A stretch of 64,000 nt of DNA from Streptomyces yangpuensis (GCF_001005295.1 NZ_LBMK01000001.1:178976-242975), one strand, 5' to 3'. Shown: positions 46,148 through 56,205, numbered from the stretch's first letter. Notes: generated by a model not told the origin, from the letters alone. Made by a program: numbers and translations.

Positions 46148-48745
46148 GTGGCCAAGCTCACGCTCGCGCAACTGGAGCGGCATCTGTTCGCCGCTGCGGA
46201 CATCCTCCGCGGCACCATGGATGCTTCCGAGTACAAGGACTACATCTTCGGGCTGCTCTTCCTGAAGCGGGCCAACGACGAGTTCGAGGCCGCGCGGGAC
46301 CAGATCCGCGAGTACGCCGCCAAGGAGCTCGGGCTCGACGGCGAGCTGCTGGAGGGCTACCTGGAGCAGGAGTCCGCGTACAGCGACCGTGACGTGCTCT
46401 TCGTTCCGGCAGAGGCCCGCTGGAAGGGCATCTCTGCGGCCACCCACAACATCAATGAGCAAACGCTGCGCCCCGCCCTCCAAGCCCTGGAAGGCCAGAA
46501 CAGCAAGCTCAAGGGCCTCTTCGACCATCTCGACTTCAACCGCATCGGCGGCTCCGGCACCTCCGGCGGCGCGGCCAAGCTCGCCGACCAGCGCCTCAAG
46601 CTGCTGATCGCGCACTTCGGGCGGGTCCGGCTGCGGACCGACGACTTCGAGTTCCCCGACCTGATCGGCGCCGCGTACGAGTACCTGATCAAGGAGTTCG
46701 CGGACTCGGCCGGCCGCAAGGGCGGCGAGTTCTACACCCCGCGCGCCGTGGTCCGGATGATGGTCGAGCTGCTCGGCCCCAAGCAGGGCATGCGGATCTA
46801 CGACCCGTGTGTCGGCTCGGGCGGCATGCTGATCCACGCCAAGGAGTACGTGGAGGAGCACGGCGGGGACACCTCGGACATGTTCTTCGCCGGCCAGGAC
46901 GCCAACAGCGGCTCCTGGATCATGTCCACGATGAACATGGTGCTGCACGGCGTACGCCGCTTCGACCTCACCACCGGCGACACCCTGGCCGAACCGACCC
47001 ACGTTCCGAAGTCCGACGCGGACCGCTTCGACGGGGTTCTCAGTAACCCGCCGTTCTCCATGGACTACGTGGCCGCCGACCTCCAGTACGCCGCCCAGCG
47101 CACGACGTACGGCATGACCAGCGAGCGCGGCAAGGCCGACCTGATGTTCCTCCAGCACATGCTGTGGGAGACCAAGCGGGAGGGGCGCGGCGGCATGGTC
47201 ATCACGGTCATGCCGCACGGTGTGCTGTTCCGGGGCGGCGGCGAGCAGGAGATCCGCACCAAGCTGCTCGACGAGGACGCGATCGAGGCCGTCATCGGCC
47301 TGGCCCCCAACCTCTTCTACGGGACCGGCATTCCGGCCTGCATCCTCCTGCTGCGCCCGCCGGGCCGCAAGGACCCGGCGCGGGCGGGCAAGGTGCTGTT
47401 CATCAACGCGGACCGCGAATACCACTCGGAGCGCGCCCAGAACGTCCTGCTGCCGGAACATGCAGAGAAGATCGTCACCACCTTCCACGGCTACACCGAG
47501 GTGCCAGGCTTCTCGCGGATCGTGACCCGCGAGGAGCTGGCGGCCAACGACGACAACCTCAACATCCGCCGTTACGTGGACAACACCCCGCCGCCGGAGC
47601 CGCAGGACGTGCGGGCCCACCTGGTGGGCGGGGTGCCGCGCGCGGAGATCGAGGCGAAGAAGGAACTGCTGGACGCTTACGGGGTGAAGCTGACCGACCT
47701 CTTCGCGGAGCGCTCCCCGGCGGACCCCGACTACGTGGACTTCCTACCGGAGGGCAGCCGCCCGGACGCGGCCCGGCTGGCGGAGCTGGCCCGCCCGCGT
47801 GAGGAAGCCCTGCGGGCGGCGTTCGGACGGTGGTGGGAGAAGGAGGCCCGCCACCTGGAGGCGGTGGCCGCAACCCCGGAGCGTCTGGCCGACCTGACCG
47901 CGTCGGAGCGCAAGGCAGGGCTGATGGCGGTACGCGGCGAGCTGATCGAGTCGTTCGTCGAGCGGCTGGGAGAGGTAGACCTCCTCGACCGTTACGCCCT
48001 CGCGGGCGCGGTGGCCGGCTGGTGGTACGAGGCCAAGTACGACCTGCTCGCGCTGTCGGAGAACGGCTTCGCGGGCGTCCTGGACGGCTGGGTCGAGAAC
48101 GTGGACACCCTGCTGGCCCCGGAACAAGACCCGAAGACACGCAAGCTCCGCAAGCGCACCGCCGCCGAACGCCGCCAGGCGTACGACCACAAGGTGGTCG
48201 CGGCGATCGCCCCGGACTTCCTGGAGAAGCTGGCGGCGGCGGACGCGCGTAAGGCGGAGCTGGACGCACGGTGGAAGGAACTCAACGCGGAGCCGGAGCC
48301 GTCGGAGGACGACGAGGCGGACGAAGCGGACACGCCGACGCGCGAGGCGGTCGCCCTGAGCGTGGAGCAGCTGGCGGAACTGGCGCACGTGAAGAGGGAA
48401 CGCACCAAGGCCGCCGCCCTGATCAAGCGCCTGGAGGCGGACTTCTGGTTCCCCTGGCCGAGCGACCCGCCCAAGCTGGGCGAGGACCCGCCGGGCCTGT
48501 TCGCGGCGCGGCAGAAACTGGCGCTGGACCCGGACGCCGAGCGGCGGGTGGTGCTGGAGCTCCTCCGGGACGACCTCGCGGGCAAGCTGGAGGGGCATGT
48601 GGTCCGCAGGCGGCGGGAGTTGGCCGACGCATACGGGGTGTGGTCAGACAAGTATGTGGTGTCGCTCAAGGAGATCCGCGCGGAGCGCGAGCGAGCGGCG
48701 GCCACGCTGGACGGCTTCTTGAAGGAGCTGGGCTATGCCAACTGA
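46148..48745 (+). CDS. hsdM: Type I restriction-modification methyltransferase subunit
   Basis: 865-residue N6-adenine methylase. The N-terminal HsdM domain starts [39 protein letters not shown] motif I is DPCVGSGGM (219-227) and the catalytic motif is N300-PPF. A long C-terminal extension (from about 525) with [12 protein letters not shown], coiled, charged helices and many KR/EE pairs makes it about 300 residues longer than EcoR124-type HsdM; long forms do exist. GTG at 46148 follows AGGGAG. It overlaps hsdS by 11 bases. Confidence 0.92.
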   Translation: MAKLTLAQLERHLFAAADILRGTMDASEYKDYIFGLLFLKRANDEFEAARDQIREYAAKELGLDGELLEGYLEQESAYSDRDVLFVPAEARWKGISAATHNINEQTLRPALQALEGQNSKLKGLFDHLDFNRIGGSGTSGGAAKLADQRLKLLIAHFGRVRLRTDDFEFPDLIGAAYEYLIKEFADSAGRKGGEFYTPRAVVRMMVELLGPKQGMRIYDPCVGSGGMLIHAKEYVEEHGGDTSDMFFAGQDANSGSWIMSTMNMVLHGVRRFDLTTGDTLAEPTHVPKSDADRFDGVLSNPPFSMDYVAADLQYAAQRTTYGMTSERGKADLMFLQHMLWETKREGRGGMVITVMPHGVLFRGGGEQEIRTKLLDEDAIEAVIGLAPNLFYGTGIPACILLLRPPGRKDPARAGKVLFINADREYHSERAQNVLLPEHAEKIVTTFHGYTEVPGFSRIVTREELAANDDNLNIRRYVDNTPPPEPQDVRAHLVGGVPRAEIEAKKELLDAYGVKLTDLFAERSPADPDYVDFLPEGSRPDAARLAELARPREEALRAAFGRWWEKEARHLEAVAATPERLADLTASERKAGLMAVRGELIESFVERLGEVDLLDRYALAGAVAGWWYEAKYDLLALSENGFAGVLDGWVENVDTLLAPEQDPKTRKLRKRTAAERRQAYDHKVVAAIAPDFLEKLAAADARKAELDARWKELNAEPEPSEDDEADEADTPTREAVALSVEQLAELAHVKRERTKAAALIKRLEADFWFPWPSDPPKLGEDPPGLFAARQKLALDPDAERRVVLELLRDDLAGKLEGHVVRRRRELADAYGVWSDKYVVSLKEIRAERERAAATLDGFLKELGYAN

Positions 48746-49943
48746 TGCTGAAGTGCGGTGGCTCCCTGTCCGCGAGGTCGGGGAGGTTCGCATGGGGAAG
48801 CAACTTTCTCCCGCGAGCCGTGAAGGGGTGGGGCAGTTCCCCTATCTCAGGGTTGCCAATGTGTATGAAGATCGAATTGACCTCGCTGATGTGAAGACTA
48901 TGAGCTTCACGCGAGCCGAGCGCCGGGTGTATGAGCTTCATCCGGGCGACATTCTCTTGAACGAAGGTCAGGAGAATCTTCGAATGGTCGGGCGAAGTGC
49001 CCTATATTCAGGCCCTGCGGGATCCTATTGCTTCCAGAACACGCTTATCAGATTTCGGCCTGGATCCCACGTTATTCCCGAATATGCGCAAGCGGTTTTC
49101 GTTCGATGGCGACTGAATGGTGTGTTCGCTGGAATCGCGGAGAAGACCAGCATTTCCCATCTAGGTGGAAACCGGTTCGGGTCCCTACTTTTTCCCTGGC
49201 GACCGCTTCGGGACCAGCGGCGGATTGTCGGGGTGGTCGATGCTGTATCGGAGCAGGAGCGCGCTATCGAAGCCTCGATCGCGAAGCTCAAGGCTATGCA
49301 CTCAAGGGCACTGGATGGGCTGCTCGACGGGCTGGAGTGGGATTCCGTGCTGGCGGAAGCTTCGATCGGTGCGATCCGTAACGGATTCTCTCCGATCGAA
49401 AGCGAGGCGTGGACCGGAGTGCAAATGCTGGGGCTCGGCTGCCTCACGCGTACAGGGTTTGAGCCTGTTCAGCTGAAGAATGCCCCGTCGTCCGTTACGG
49501 CTAAGCATCCCGCCGCTCTGTGCGATGGCGACCTGCTGATGAGTCGAGCTAATACGCGAGAATTGGTTGGATTGGCTGGGGTGTATCGGGATGTTGGTGT
49601 GCCATGCATTTACCCGGACCTCATGATGAGAATTCGAGCGTCCGCTCGCTGTTCAGCGGAGTTTCTGGACGCGGTTCTGAGGTCGACTCGCTCGCGTCGC
49701 TATGTACGGTCGATGGCGCAAGGTACTTCAGAAAGCATGGTGAAGATCTCGGCGAAGACGGTTCGGGAGCTGCCCGTCCCGCTGCCAAGCCTTGAAGAAC
49801 AAGCGCGAGTGCTGGCAACCCTTGGTGATCTGTCTCGACAGGTGGATGCTGAGGGCGAAGAGTTGGCCAAGCTGCGAAGCCTCAAGCGCGGGCTTATGGA
49901 CGGCCTGCTGAACATTGGGGGAGGGCCCGCCCTGTCCGGTTAG
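48735..49943 (+). CDS. hsdS: Type I restriction-modification specificity subunit
   Basis: 402-residue DNA-recognition subunit. Two target recognition domains (about 1-150 and 205-350), each followed by a conserved coiled-coil: [42 protein letters not shown] (near 155-195) and [42 protein letters not shown] at the end. Base composition drops clearly below its neighbours (for example around 48900-49200 and 49500-49700), as expected for exchanged TRDs. The ATG at 48735 lies inside the hsdM end. Recognition sequence cannot be deduced. Confidence 0.9.
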   Translation: MPTDAEVRWLPVREVGEVRMGKQLSPASREGVGQFPYLRVANVYEDRIDLADVKTMSFTRAERRVYELHPGDILLNEGQENLRMVGRSALYSGPAGSYCFQNTLIRFRPGSHVIPEYAQAVFVRWRLNGVFAGIAEKTSISHLGGNRFGSLLFPWRPLRDQRRIVGVVDAVSEQERAIEASIAKLKAMHSRALDGLLDGLEWDSVLAEASIGAIRNGFSPIESEAWTGVQMLGLGCLTRTGFEPVQLKNAPSSVTAKHPAALCDGDLLMSRANTRELVGLAGVYRDVGVPCIYPDLMMRIRASARCSAEFLDAVLRSTRSRRYVRSMAQGTSESMVKISAKTVRELPVPLPSLEEQARVLATLGDLSRQVDAEGEELAKLRSLKRGLMDGLLNIGGGPALSG

Positions 49944-49976
49944 GACTTCGCGAAGAGCCGACCGGCGGCGTCTGGC

Positions 49977-50198
49977 TCAGGCCGGGAACTTCCCGGCCTT
50001 GAGGGCCGTGACGAACATTGACCAGATGGCCGTCGGGAAGACTAGGGCCGGGCCTCGCGGGGTCTTGGAGTCGCGGACCGGGATGCCTGACGGGTGGTCG
50101 TCCAGGACCTCGACGCAGCTGCCGCCGTCGCCGCTGCTGTAGGAGGACTTGCGCCAGCCGCTCAGTGCTGCCGCGTTCGAGATGCTGCGCTCAGTCAT
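49977..50198 (-). CDS. DUF397 small regulator partner
   Basis: 73-residue protein with the DUF397 pattern: LSGWRKSSYSSGDGGSCVEV in the N-half and IPVRDSKTPRGPALVFP followed by a short helix. Such proteins pair with XRE/DUF5753 regulators (WhiJ/AbaA-type groups of Streptomyces), and the upstream gene is one; the coding ends overlap by eight bases. Located on the strand opposite to hsd genes inside the island. The role is probably to modulate DNA binding of the partner. Confidence 0.9.
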   Translation of the reverse strand: MTERSISNAAALSGWRKSSYSSGDGGSCVEVLDDHPSGIPVRDSKTPRGPALVFPTAIWSMFVTALKAGKFPA

Positions 50199-50985
50199 CG
50201 TGCCCGTATTCCTTCGCCGTCGCCCTCAGTAGGGCAATCGACTCCTTGCGTGGGAGTGCGTCGCCCAAGGCGAGAGTGTATGTGTGCCGCAGCGTCTCAA
50301 CCAGGTCGGGAGAGTCGTGCAGTTTGCCCATCAGTACGCCTTCGCCGTACGCGACTGGAGGCTGGTCCTCGAACGTCATCAGCGACAGCATCCCTTGGAG
50401 TAGCGGGTGGTAGCCCACTCCAAAGGGGAGGATGTACGCGCGAACGCGCCCTTCGTCCGAGAGGCGAGCGATGTGGAGGAGCTGGTTCGCCATGACCTTC
50501 GCGCCACCAACGCGACGGCGTAGCACTGCCTCGTCCAACAGCGCGCAGAATAGCGGCGAGGCCGGGTTGGTGAGGACCTTTGCGCGCTCCAGCCGTGTGA
50601 CAAGGAGCCTGTCACATTCCGCTTCACCCCGAGGAGGGAACCCAGGCCGCAGAACCGCCCGCGCGTATCCGTCAGTCTGCAAGACGCCGGGTACCAGGGA
50701 CAGTGCGAACTCCTGGATCATCGTCGCCTGTTGTTCGAGCTGGCGAGCCGCCTCGAAGTAGTCGGCGACCGCCGCGTCCTCCTCCGGCAGGAAGCTGCTC
50801 AGCACGTTCCCCGTGTTCAGGACCCTGTCCAGGCGTCGCGCGTCCTCCTTCGACGGCACGCGGCGGCCCGCCTCGATGTGGGAGATGTGCGAGCGGGTCA
50901 TGATCGCCGCGTCGGCCAGTTGCTGCTGGGTGAGCCCGGCCGTCTCGCGCTGCGCCTTCAACCAGTCCCCATAGATGTTGCTCAC
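50191..50985 (-). CDS. XRE-family regulator with DUF5753 (WhiJ-like)
   Basis: 264-residue regulator. N-terminal HTH (about 5-60) reads GDWLKAQRETAGLTQQQLADAAIMTRSHISHIEAGRRVPSKEDARRL. The C-terminal domain (FALSLVPGVLQTDGYARAVL, ERAKVLTNPASPLFCALLDEAVLRR, VGYHPLLQGMLSLMTFEDQPPVAY) is the DUF5753/Scr1 type. GTG at 50985 was preferred because GGGAG lies seven bases before; the frame extends 13 codons upstream. A 7-base-arm inverted repeat lies just before the start. It may control the restriction genes or an independent small locus; unknown. Confidence 0.88.
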   Translation of the reverse strand: MSNIYGDWLKAQRETAGLTQQQLADAAIMTRSHISHIEAGRRVPSKEDARRLDRVLNTGNVLSSFLPEEDAAVADYFEAARQLEQQATMIQEFALSLVPGVLQTDGYARAVLRPGFPPRGEAECDRLLVTRLERAKVLTNPASPLFCALLDEAVLRRRVGGAKVMANQLLHIARLSDEGRVRAYILPFGVGYHPLLQGMLSLMTFEDQPPVAYGEGVLMGKLHDSPDLVETLRHTYTLALGDALPRKESIALLRATAKEYGHDD

Positions 50986-50997
50986 GGTCAACTCCCA

Positions 50998-51018
50998 TGT
51001 GACAGAGGCGTTGTCACA
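50998..51018 (-). promoter_or_regulatory. Inverted repeat upstream of XRE gene
   Basis: TGTGACA (50998-51004) and TGTCACA (51012-51018) with seven bases between, directly ahead of the XRE start region. A candidate operator for self-control. Confidence 0.45.
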
Positions 51019-51191
51019 CGCCACCCACTGGCGAGGCTACTCCGCTTCGTCTCACCCTGTGAGGGGATCGCTACTCAGCGATGTCCCGTGATGTCCCTGC
51101 GCCCGGCCGTTCCTGGCCGTGCACGCAAGGACCCCCGCGACCGCTCTGAACGGTCCGGGGGCGTGGACGCCAACCAACTGGAGTTGACGAC

Positions 51192-51416
51192 GTGTTGCAC
51201 TGTATCGCCCGCCTCTTCGAGGCGTTGCTGTACCTGCTCTGGGCCGACCCGGGTTCCCGGGTGGTGCCCGCCCGGCCCGGCACCCCGTACCGTCCCGCCC
51301 GCGCACGCCGCGCCCGCGCCCGCCGGCAGCGGGCCAGGCGGGTGGCGTTGTGGCTGGCCCTGCACGGGGTCGATATCGGGCCACGTGTCATCCACGGCCG
51401 GGTGGTGGCCGCGTGA
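51192..51416 (+). CDS. Small hydrophobic/basic protein, coupled to next ORF
   Basis: 74 residues: a hydrophobic N-terminus (MLHCIARLFEALLYLLW) then a strongly basic Arg/Pro middle and LALHGVDIGPRVIHGRVVAA. I know similar short proteins near XRE/DUF397 pairs in Streptomyces, but no function. GTG at 51192 with GGAG eight bases upstream. Its TGA overlaps the ATG of the next ORF by one base, so the pair is translated together. Divergent to the XRE gene. Confidence 0.65.
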   Translation: MLHCIARLFEALLYLLWADPGSRVVPARPGTPYRPARARRARARRQRARRVALWLALHGVDIGPRVIHGRVVAA

Positions 51417-51736
51417 TGGGCCGGTGTGCCGACGAGGGGCGGTTGCTGCCCTGGGCCAGTCCGGACGGGAAGCCCTGCTACCTGATGGGCGACGGGAGCG
51501 GATACCTCTCCCGCGTCGCCGACAACGTCGAGAGCGTGCAGCTCGGCATGGCCGTCGAACTGCTCGACCACGCCCACGACATGCTCTCCGACTGCCGTGC
51601 CACCTCCGCTCAGCTGCACTACCTCGCCGCCCGCATGGCCGAGGCGCTGCGTGACGTCCACCGCATCGCCCGCAGCCGGGGTGCCCGGCTGCCCGTCCCG
51701 GTCCATGACGGGGACGAGCCGGCTCCCGGAATGTAG
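51416..51736 (+). CDS. Small hypothetical protein of the XRE-linked pair
   Basis: 106 residues, acidic and soluble. Starts MGRCADEGRLLPWASPDGKPCYL, then GDGSGYLSRVADNVESVQL and a helix GMAVELLDHAHDMLSDCRATSAQLHYLAARMAEALRDVHRIA. No known domain. ATG at 51416 overlaps the previous stop. It ends 129 bases before hsdR on the same strand, so it may be co-transcribed with hsdR. Conserved small companions of this kind are frequent near XRE/DUF397 genes. Confidence 0.7.
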   Translation: MGRCADEGRLLPWASPDGKPCYLMGDGSGYLSRVADNVESVQLGMAVELLDHAHDMLSDCRATSAQLHYLAARMAEALRDVHRIARSRGARLPVPVHDGDEPAPGM

Positions 51737-51865
51737 AGGGCGCCCCGCATGTCCTGGTACGTGACCGTCTCCACCCGCTCCCGTACGGCCTGATCCCTCC
51801 CGCTCACCCCCGCTGCCCCGCACAATGGATCACCTGAGCGGGCGGTGGGCGGAGGGCGCGGGGGC

Positions 51866-54800
51866 ATGGTGGTTCAAATCGAGCGGGACGAGGTCGAGCG
51901 GCCCATCGTCGACCAGCTGGTGGCGATGGGCTGGACCCACATCCCCGGCAAGCAGGTCGGCGCGCTGAATGCAGGCATGCCGCTGCTCGCCGACAAGCTG
52001 AGTGACGCCCTGCGCCACATCAACGTCCGGGCCGCCGACGGCAAGCCGTGGATGAGTGACTCCGACGCGGCCCGCGCCATCGCCGAGCTCGCCGCAGGCA
52101 CCGGCGGCAAGAGCGTCGCGCACGCCAACTTCGCCGCCACCGACCTGCTGCTCAGCGGGGCCGTCCTCAGCAATCCCTCCGCCGGGCACGGCGGGGCCTC
52201 CGCCACCGTGCAGTACATCGAGTGGCATGAGGAACGCGTCGACCTCAACACGTTCACGGTCGTCGACCAGTTGCGTGTCACGAACAGCTCTGGGGAGCTG
52301 TCGATACTCGACATCGTCCTCTTCGTGAACGGCATCCCGCTCGTCGCCGTCGAGTGCAAGAGCCCCGAGCTGTCCGACCCCATCCGCAGCGCCGTCCTCG
52401 ACCTGCGGCACTACGCGGGGGACCCGCTCGCCGACGACGAGCGCGACGGCACCGACCTGCCGCCGCCCGCCGGCGTGCCCGAGCTGTTCCGGACCGTCCA
52501 GCTGCTGGTCGCCGCGACCGATCAGACCGCGTACCTGGGCACCATCACCTCCACCCCCGACCACTTCCACCCCTGGCGCAGCATCGAGCCGCAGACCGAG
52601 GCCACGCTCAGGGCCGGGCTGCCCAAGGGCACTGGCAAGCTCAACGAACGGCACAAGCTCGTCGGCGTCGTGCTGCGGCCCGCCGCGCTGCTCAACCTCG
52701 TACGCCACTACGTCATCCCGCTCCCCGTCGAGAGCGAGTCCGGCGGCACCCGAACCGTCAAGGCCGTCGCCCGTCACCAGCAGTACCGGGCGGCCGAGAA
52801 GGCGGTGCACAAGCTGCGGAACGGGCGCTGCCGCGGCCCCCTCGTACCGGACGACGAGCGCGGCGGGATCATCTGGCACACCCAGGGCTCCGGCAAGAGC
52901 CTGACCATGGCGTTCCTGGTGCGCCGGATCCATCTGCACCACGATCTCAGCGAGTTCACGGTGGTCGTGGTCACCGACCGGACGCAGCTCCAGACCCAGC
53001 TCTCCAAGACGCTCAGGCTCAGCGAGTCGGACGTGCAGACCGCCGAGACCCGCACCCAGATGGAGGGCCTGCTGAGGGACGGCGGGCGGCGGGTCGTCTT
53101 CGCGATGATCCAGAAGTACGGCACCGGACTCAACTTCGCTGGAGACGGGGACGGCGACGGCTCGGGTGACGGGGACGGCCGGGACCTCGCGGGGGAGTAC
53201 GCGGACGCCGAGCGGGCCAGGAAGCAGCCCAAGCCGAAGTCCGAGGCTGCGCCGCCCGTGGTGGACTTCCCCGAGTGCAACAGGTCCTCCGACATCCTCG
53301 TCCTGGTCGACGAGGCCCACCGCTCGCACACCAGCGTGCTCCACGCCGCCCTGCGCAAGGCGATCCCGAACGCGGCGAAGATCGGATTCACCGGTACGCC
53401 GATCATGACCGAACGGGCGGACGACACCCGCCGGATCTTCGGCGCGTTCCTCGACACCTACCGGATGGCCGAGGCCGAACGCGACGGTGTCGTCGTCCGC
53501 ATCCGCTACGAGGGCCGTACCGGCAAGGGCAAGGTCTTCGACAAGGAAGGCCTGGACCGGAACTTCGCCGACCTGGTCCGCGACCGAACGGCCCAGGAGA
53601 CCCGGACACTGCTCAACCGCACGCCCTCCGAGCGCGACGTGGCCGAGTCCCAGCCGATGATCCGGGCCAAGGCCGAGGACATGCTGGAGCACTGGGTGAC
53701 GTGGGTGCTGCCCGGCGGCGGCTTCAAGGCCCAGGTCGCCGCCGTCAGCCGCAGGGCGGCCGTGGAGTACCACCACGCCCTCCGGCTCGCGCGCGACACC
53801 CTGCTGGCCGACCTCGCCGCTTTTGACCCGGAGTCGCTGGCCGGGACCCCGCTGGACAAGCTGCCTCGGCGCGAGCGCTACCTCTACCAGGCCCACCAGT
53901 ACCGCGCGCTGCTGCGCCGGATCGACTTCGTGCCGGTCGTCTCCCCCGGAGAGGAGAAGAAGCGGCGCCAGTGGCTTCACTGGACGGAGAAGACCCGGCA
54001 GGACGCGTACATCGAACGCTTCCACCAGGCCTTCCCGCTCCTGGAAGCGGAAGCGGACTGGCTCACCGCCGTGCCGTTCGACCCGCCCGCACAGGACCTC
54101 ACGGGCCCGGACGGCGGCGTCGGCGACCACCCCTGGTCCCAGGACGCCGCCGAGGCACAGCCGACGGCCGTGCCCGACCCCGTGCACCCCGACAGCCCCA
54201 TCGCCTTCCTCATCGTGAAGTCCATGCTGCTCACCGGATTCGATGCCCCTCGCGAGCAGGCGCTCTACCTGGACCGGCCGATCCGGGACGCCGAGCTGCT
54301 CCAGGCGGTGGCCCGGGTCAACCGGCCCGCGCCGGGCAAGGAGGTCGGATACGTCGTCGACTACTACGGCGTCTTCGAGCACCTGACGGGCGCGCTCGCC
54401 GCGTACGACCAGGCGGACGTCGACGACACGATGCGTGGCCTGTCCGCGGAGCTCGACGGTCTGAAGCCGGCGGCTGACGCGGTGCGCGATCTCCTGCTCG
54501 CCTATGGGCTCAGCGATGCGGACCTCGCCGACCCGGCCACGCTGGGCGGCAAGCTGGAGGCCTTCGACCCCGAGCCTGCCCGGTTCGCGTTCGACACCGC
54601 GCTGCACGAGTTCCTCGCCGTGCTGGAACGCGTACTCCCGCACGAGGACGGTCTGGAGTACGTGGCCCACGCCCGGCTCTGGGGCATGCTGCAAAAGCGC
54701 GTCCGCAGGCTCTACCGGGACGCGCCGGGCGGGACGTTCACCCTGCGCCGCTACGGCCGCAAGGTACGCGCGATGATCGCCGACCATCTGGAGGGGCCGG

Positions 54801-55417
54801 AGATCGACCAGGTCATCGCCCCCGTGTCGCTGGGCGCTCCCGCCTTCGACGACCACGTCCGCACGCTCCCCGCGCGCGAGGCCGCCGCGGAGATGGGGCA
54901 CGCGCTCCGCTTCCACCTGGAGGAGCGGGTCAAGCGGGAGGACCCGGGGAAGTACAAGGAGCTCTCGGAGCGCCTGGAGGAGATCCTGCGGGATCTCCCC
55001 GGACGTTTCGAGGATCAGGTCCGGGAGTTCGGCGACCTGATCGACAAGGCTCGTGGGCAGGATGCGGAGGACCCTGCCACGGAGGGGCTCAGCCCACTGG
55101 AGCAGAAGGTGTACCGGCTGCTGGACAAGCTCCTGGACGAGAACCCCGGCGTCGCGCGGGGTCAGGCCGCCGCCGATGCCCGCCCGCTGGTGGAAGCGGT
55201 GTGCGATACGGCCGGGCAAGCCATGGCCAAGGCTTCCTACCAGGGCCAGCATCAGGACGTCACGGCGCTGGCGAGCAGCATTCAGAACCGGCTGCTGGGC
55301 GGCGGGCTGAAGCCGGCCGGCGGCGACTGGGCCCCCTTGCGTGCCGTCGCGGAAGGCCTCGCGGCGTACGCGGCGGCGCACAAGCAGCAGTTCCTGGCCA
55401 GAGCCCGGGGAGAATAG
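51866..55417 (+). CDS. hsdR: Type I restriction endonuclease subunit
   Basis: 1183-residue DNA translocase-nuclease. The N-terminal PD-(D/E)xK nuclease is D149-x13-E163-C-K165 (LDIVLFVNGIPLVAVECKSP). SF2 motor: Walker A HTQGSGKS with K344, DEAH box 482-485 (LVDEAHRS), TGTPI and MLLTGFDAPREQALYLD. The C-terminal part has a coiled helical region. It requires HsdM and HsdS to cut DNA distant from unmethylated sites. ATG at 51866 follows GGAGGG; a GTG 7 codons earlier is possible. All motifs appear intact, so the restriction activity should be functional. Confidence 0.94.
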   Translation: MVVQIERDEVERPIVDQLVAMGWTHIPGKQVGALNAGMPLLADKLSDALRHINVRAADGKPWMSDSDAARAIAELAAGTGGKSVAHANFAATDLLLSGAVLSNPSAGHGGASATVQYIEWHEERVDLNTFTVVDQLRVTNSSGELSILDIVLFVNGIPLVAVECKSPELSDPIRSAVLDLRHYAGDPLADDERDGTDLPPPAGVPELFRTVQLLVAATDQTAYLGTITSTPDHFHPWRSIEPQTEATLRAGLPKGTGKLNERHKLVGVVLRPAALLNLVRHYVIPLPVESESGGTRTVKAVARHQQYRAAEKAVHKLRNGRCRGPLVPDDERGGIIWHTQGSGKSLTMAFLVRRIHLHHDLSEFTVVVVTDRTQLQTQLSKTLRLSESDVQTAETRTQMEGLLRDGGRRVVFAMIQKYGTGLNFAGDGDGDGSGDGDGRDLAGEYADAERARKQPKPKSEAAPPVVDFPECNRSSDILVLVDEAHRSHTSVLHAALRKAIPNAAKIGFTGTPIMTERADDTRRIFGAFLDTYRMAEAERDGVVVRIRYEGRTGKGKVFDKEGLDRNFADLVRDRTAQETRTLLNRTPSERDVAESQPMIRAKAEDMLEHWVTWVLPGGGFKAQVAAVSRRAAVEYHHALRLARDTLLADLAAFDPESLAGTPLDKLPRRERYLYQAHQYRALLRRIDFVPVVSPGEEKKRRQWLHWTEKTRQDAYIERFHQAFPLLEAEADWLTAVPFDPPAQDLTGPDGGVGDHPWSQDAAEAQPTAVPDPVHPDSPIAFLIVKSMLLTGFDAPREQALYLDRPIRDAELLQAVARVNRPAPGKEVGYVVDYYGVFEHLTGALAAYDQADVDDTMRGLSAELDGLKPAADAVRDLLLAYGLSDADLADPATLGGKLEAFDPEPARFAFDTALHEFLAVLERVLPHEDGLEYVAHARLWGMLQKRVRRLYRDAPGGTFTLRRYGRKVRAMIADHLEGPEIDQVIAPVSLGAPAFDDHVRTLPAREAAAEMGHALRFHLEERVKREDPGKYKELSERLEEILRDLPGRFEDQVREFGDLIDKARGQDAEDPATEGLSPLEQKVYRLLDKLLDENPGVARGQAAADARPLVEAVCDTAGQAMAKASYQGQHQDVTALASSIQNRLLGGGLKPAGGDWAPLRAVAEGLAAYAAAHKQQFLARARGE

Positions 55418-55422
55418 GGCGC

Positions 55423-56205
55423 GTGAGCGCCCTTGCCGAAGACAGCCGGTCCCCCTCCATGGCCGAGGGGAGCCTTCTGGCCGTCGACGGCCTGGAGCTG
55501 CGGGTGCGGGTCAGCGCGCGCCGTAGGCGCTTCGCGCTCACGGTGGAGCCGGACGCCGGTCTGACCCTCCACGCACCCGAGGGCCGGCCGGTCGCCGACG
55601 CGGAGGACTTCGTCCGTGCCCACCGCTCCTGGCTGGTGGGCAAGATCGGGCTACGCGAGGCGACCCGCCCGCTGAACCCGACGAAACGACTCGCAGAGGG
55701 GGAGGTCTTCCGCTATCTGGGCCGGACCTACCGGCTCACCCTGGCCGGGGACCAGCCCACCGGGAGAAGGGTCCGGCTGATCGCCGGCCGTCTCGTCATG
55801 GGCGAGGGGACGGCAGCCGATCCGGACCGGGGGAGAGCGGCTCTCGTCGACTGGTACTGCCGGGCGGGGCAGAAGTGGGCGTCCGGGCGGCTGCAGCCAT
55901 GGGCGGCACGCATGGCCGTCGCCGAGCCGGAACTCGACGTGCGCGACCTCGGAAGCAGGTGGGGAAGCTTTCGTCACGACGGTGAGCGAGCCGGATGCGG
56001 ACGGATGAGCCTCGGCTGGCCGCTCTTCCAGCTTCCGATGCACCTCGTGGACTACGTCGTCGCCCACGAACTGGCCCACGTGCGCGTGTCCGGACACCGG
56101 GCCGACTTCTGGCGGCTGCTGGGGCAGGCGCTGCCCGAGTACCAGGAGCGCAAGAACGAGCTCGACGAACTGGGCCGCCGCATGTGGATGGGCGAGATCG
56201 CCTAG
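55423..56205 (+). CDS. YgjP-type (M48-like) metallopeptidase
   Basis: 260-residue zinc-peptidase-like protein. The zinc motif is H215-E-L-A-H219 (VVAHELAHVRV), with a third ligand likely in SGHRADFWRLL just after, as in YgjP/DUF45. The N-half is a beta domain (LRVRVSARRRRFALTVEPDAGLTLHAPEG). It begins five bases after the hsdR stop with GTG at 55423, and its TAG is interlocked with the stop of the convergent pucR gene (CTAG). Such genes are frequent companions of type I restriction loci; the peptidase target is not known. Confidence 0.88.
   Translation: MSALAEDSRSPSMAEGSLLAVDGLELRVRVSARRRRFALTVEPDAGLTLHAPEGRPVADAEDFVRAHRSWLVGKIGLREATRPLNPTKRLAEGEVFRYLGRTYRLTLAGDQPTGRRVRLIAGRLVMGEGTAADPDRGRAALVDWYCRAGQKWASGRLQPWAARMAVAEPELDVRDLGSRWGSFRHDGERAGCGRMSLGWPLFQLPMHLVDYVVAHELAHVRVSGHRADFWRLLGQALPEYQERKNELDELGRRMWMGEIA

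Noticed and set aside
51830-55381. A 3.5 kb open frame antisense to hsdR
   Set aside because: It mirrors hsdR codon by codon; long antisense frames are expected where third positions are nearly all G or C. The hsdR strand shows nuclease and helicase motifs and the antisense does not.
44101-56205. BREX, DISARM or Gabija system
   Set aside because: No PglZ, BrxC, DrmA/B or GajB-type helicase; the genes match RloA/RloB and classical HsdM/S/R.
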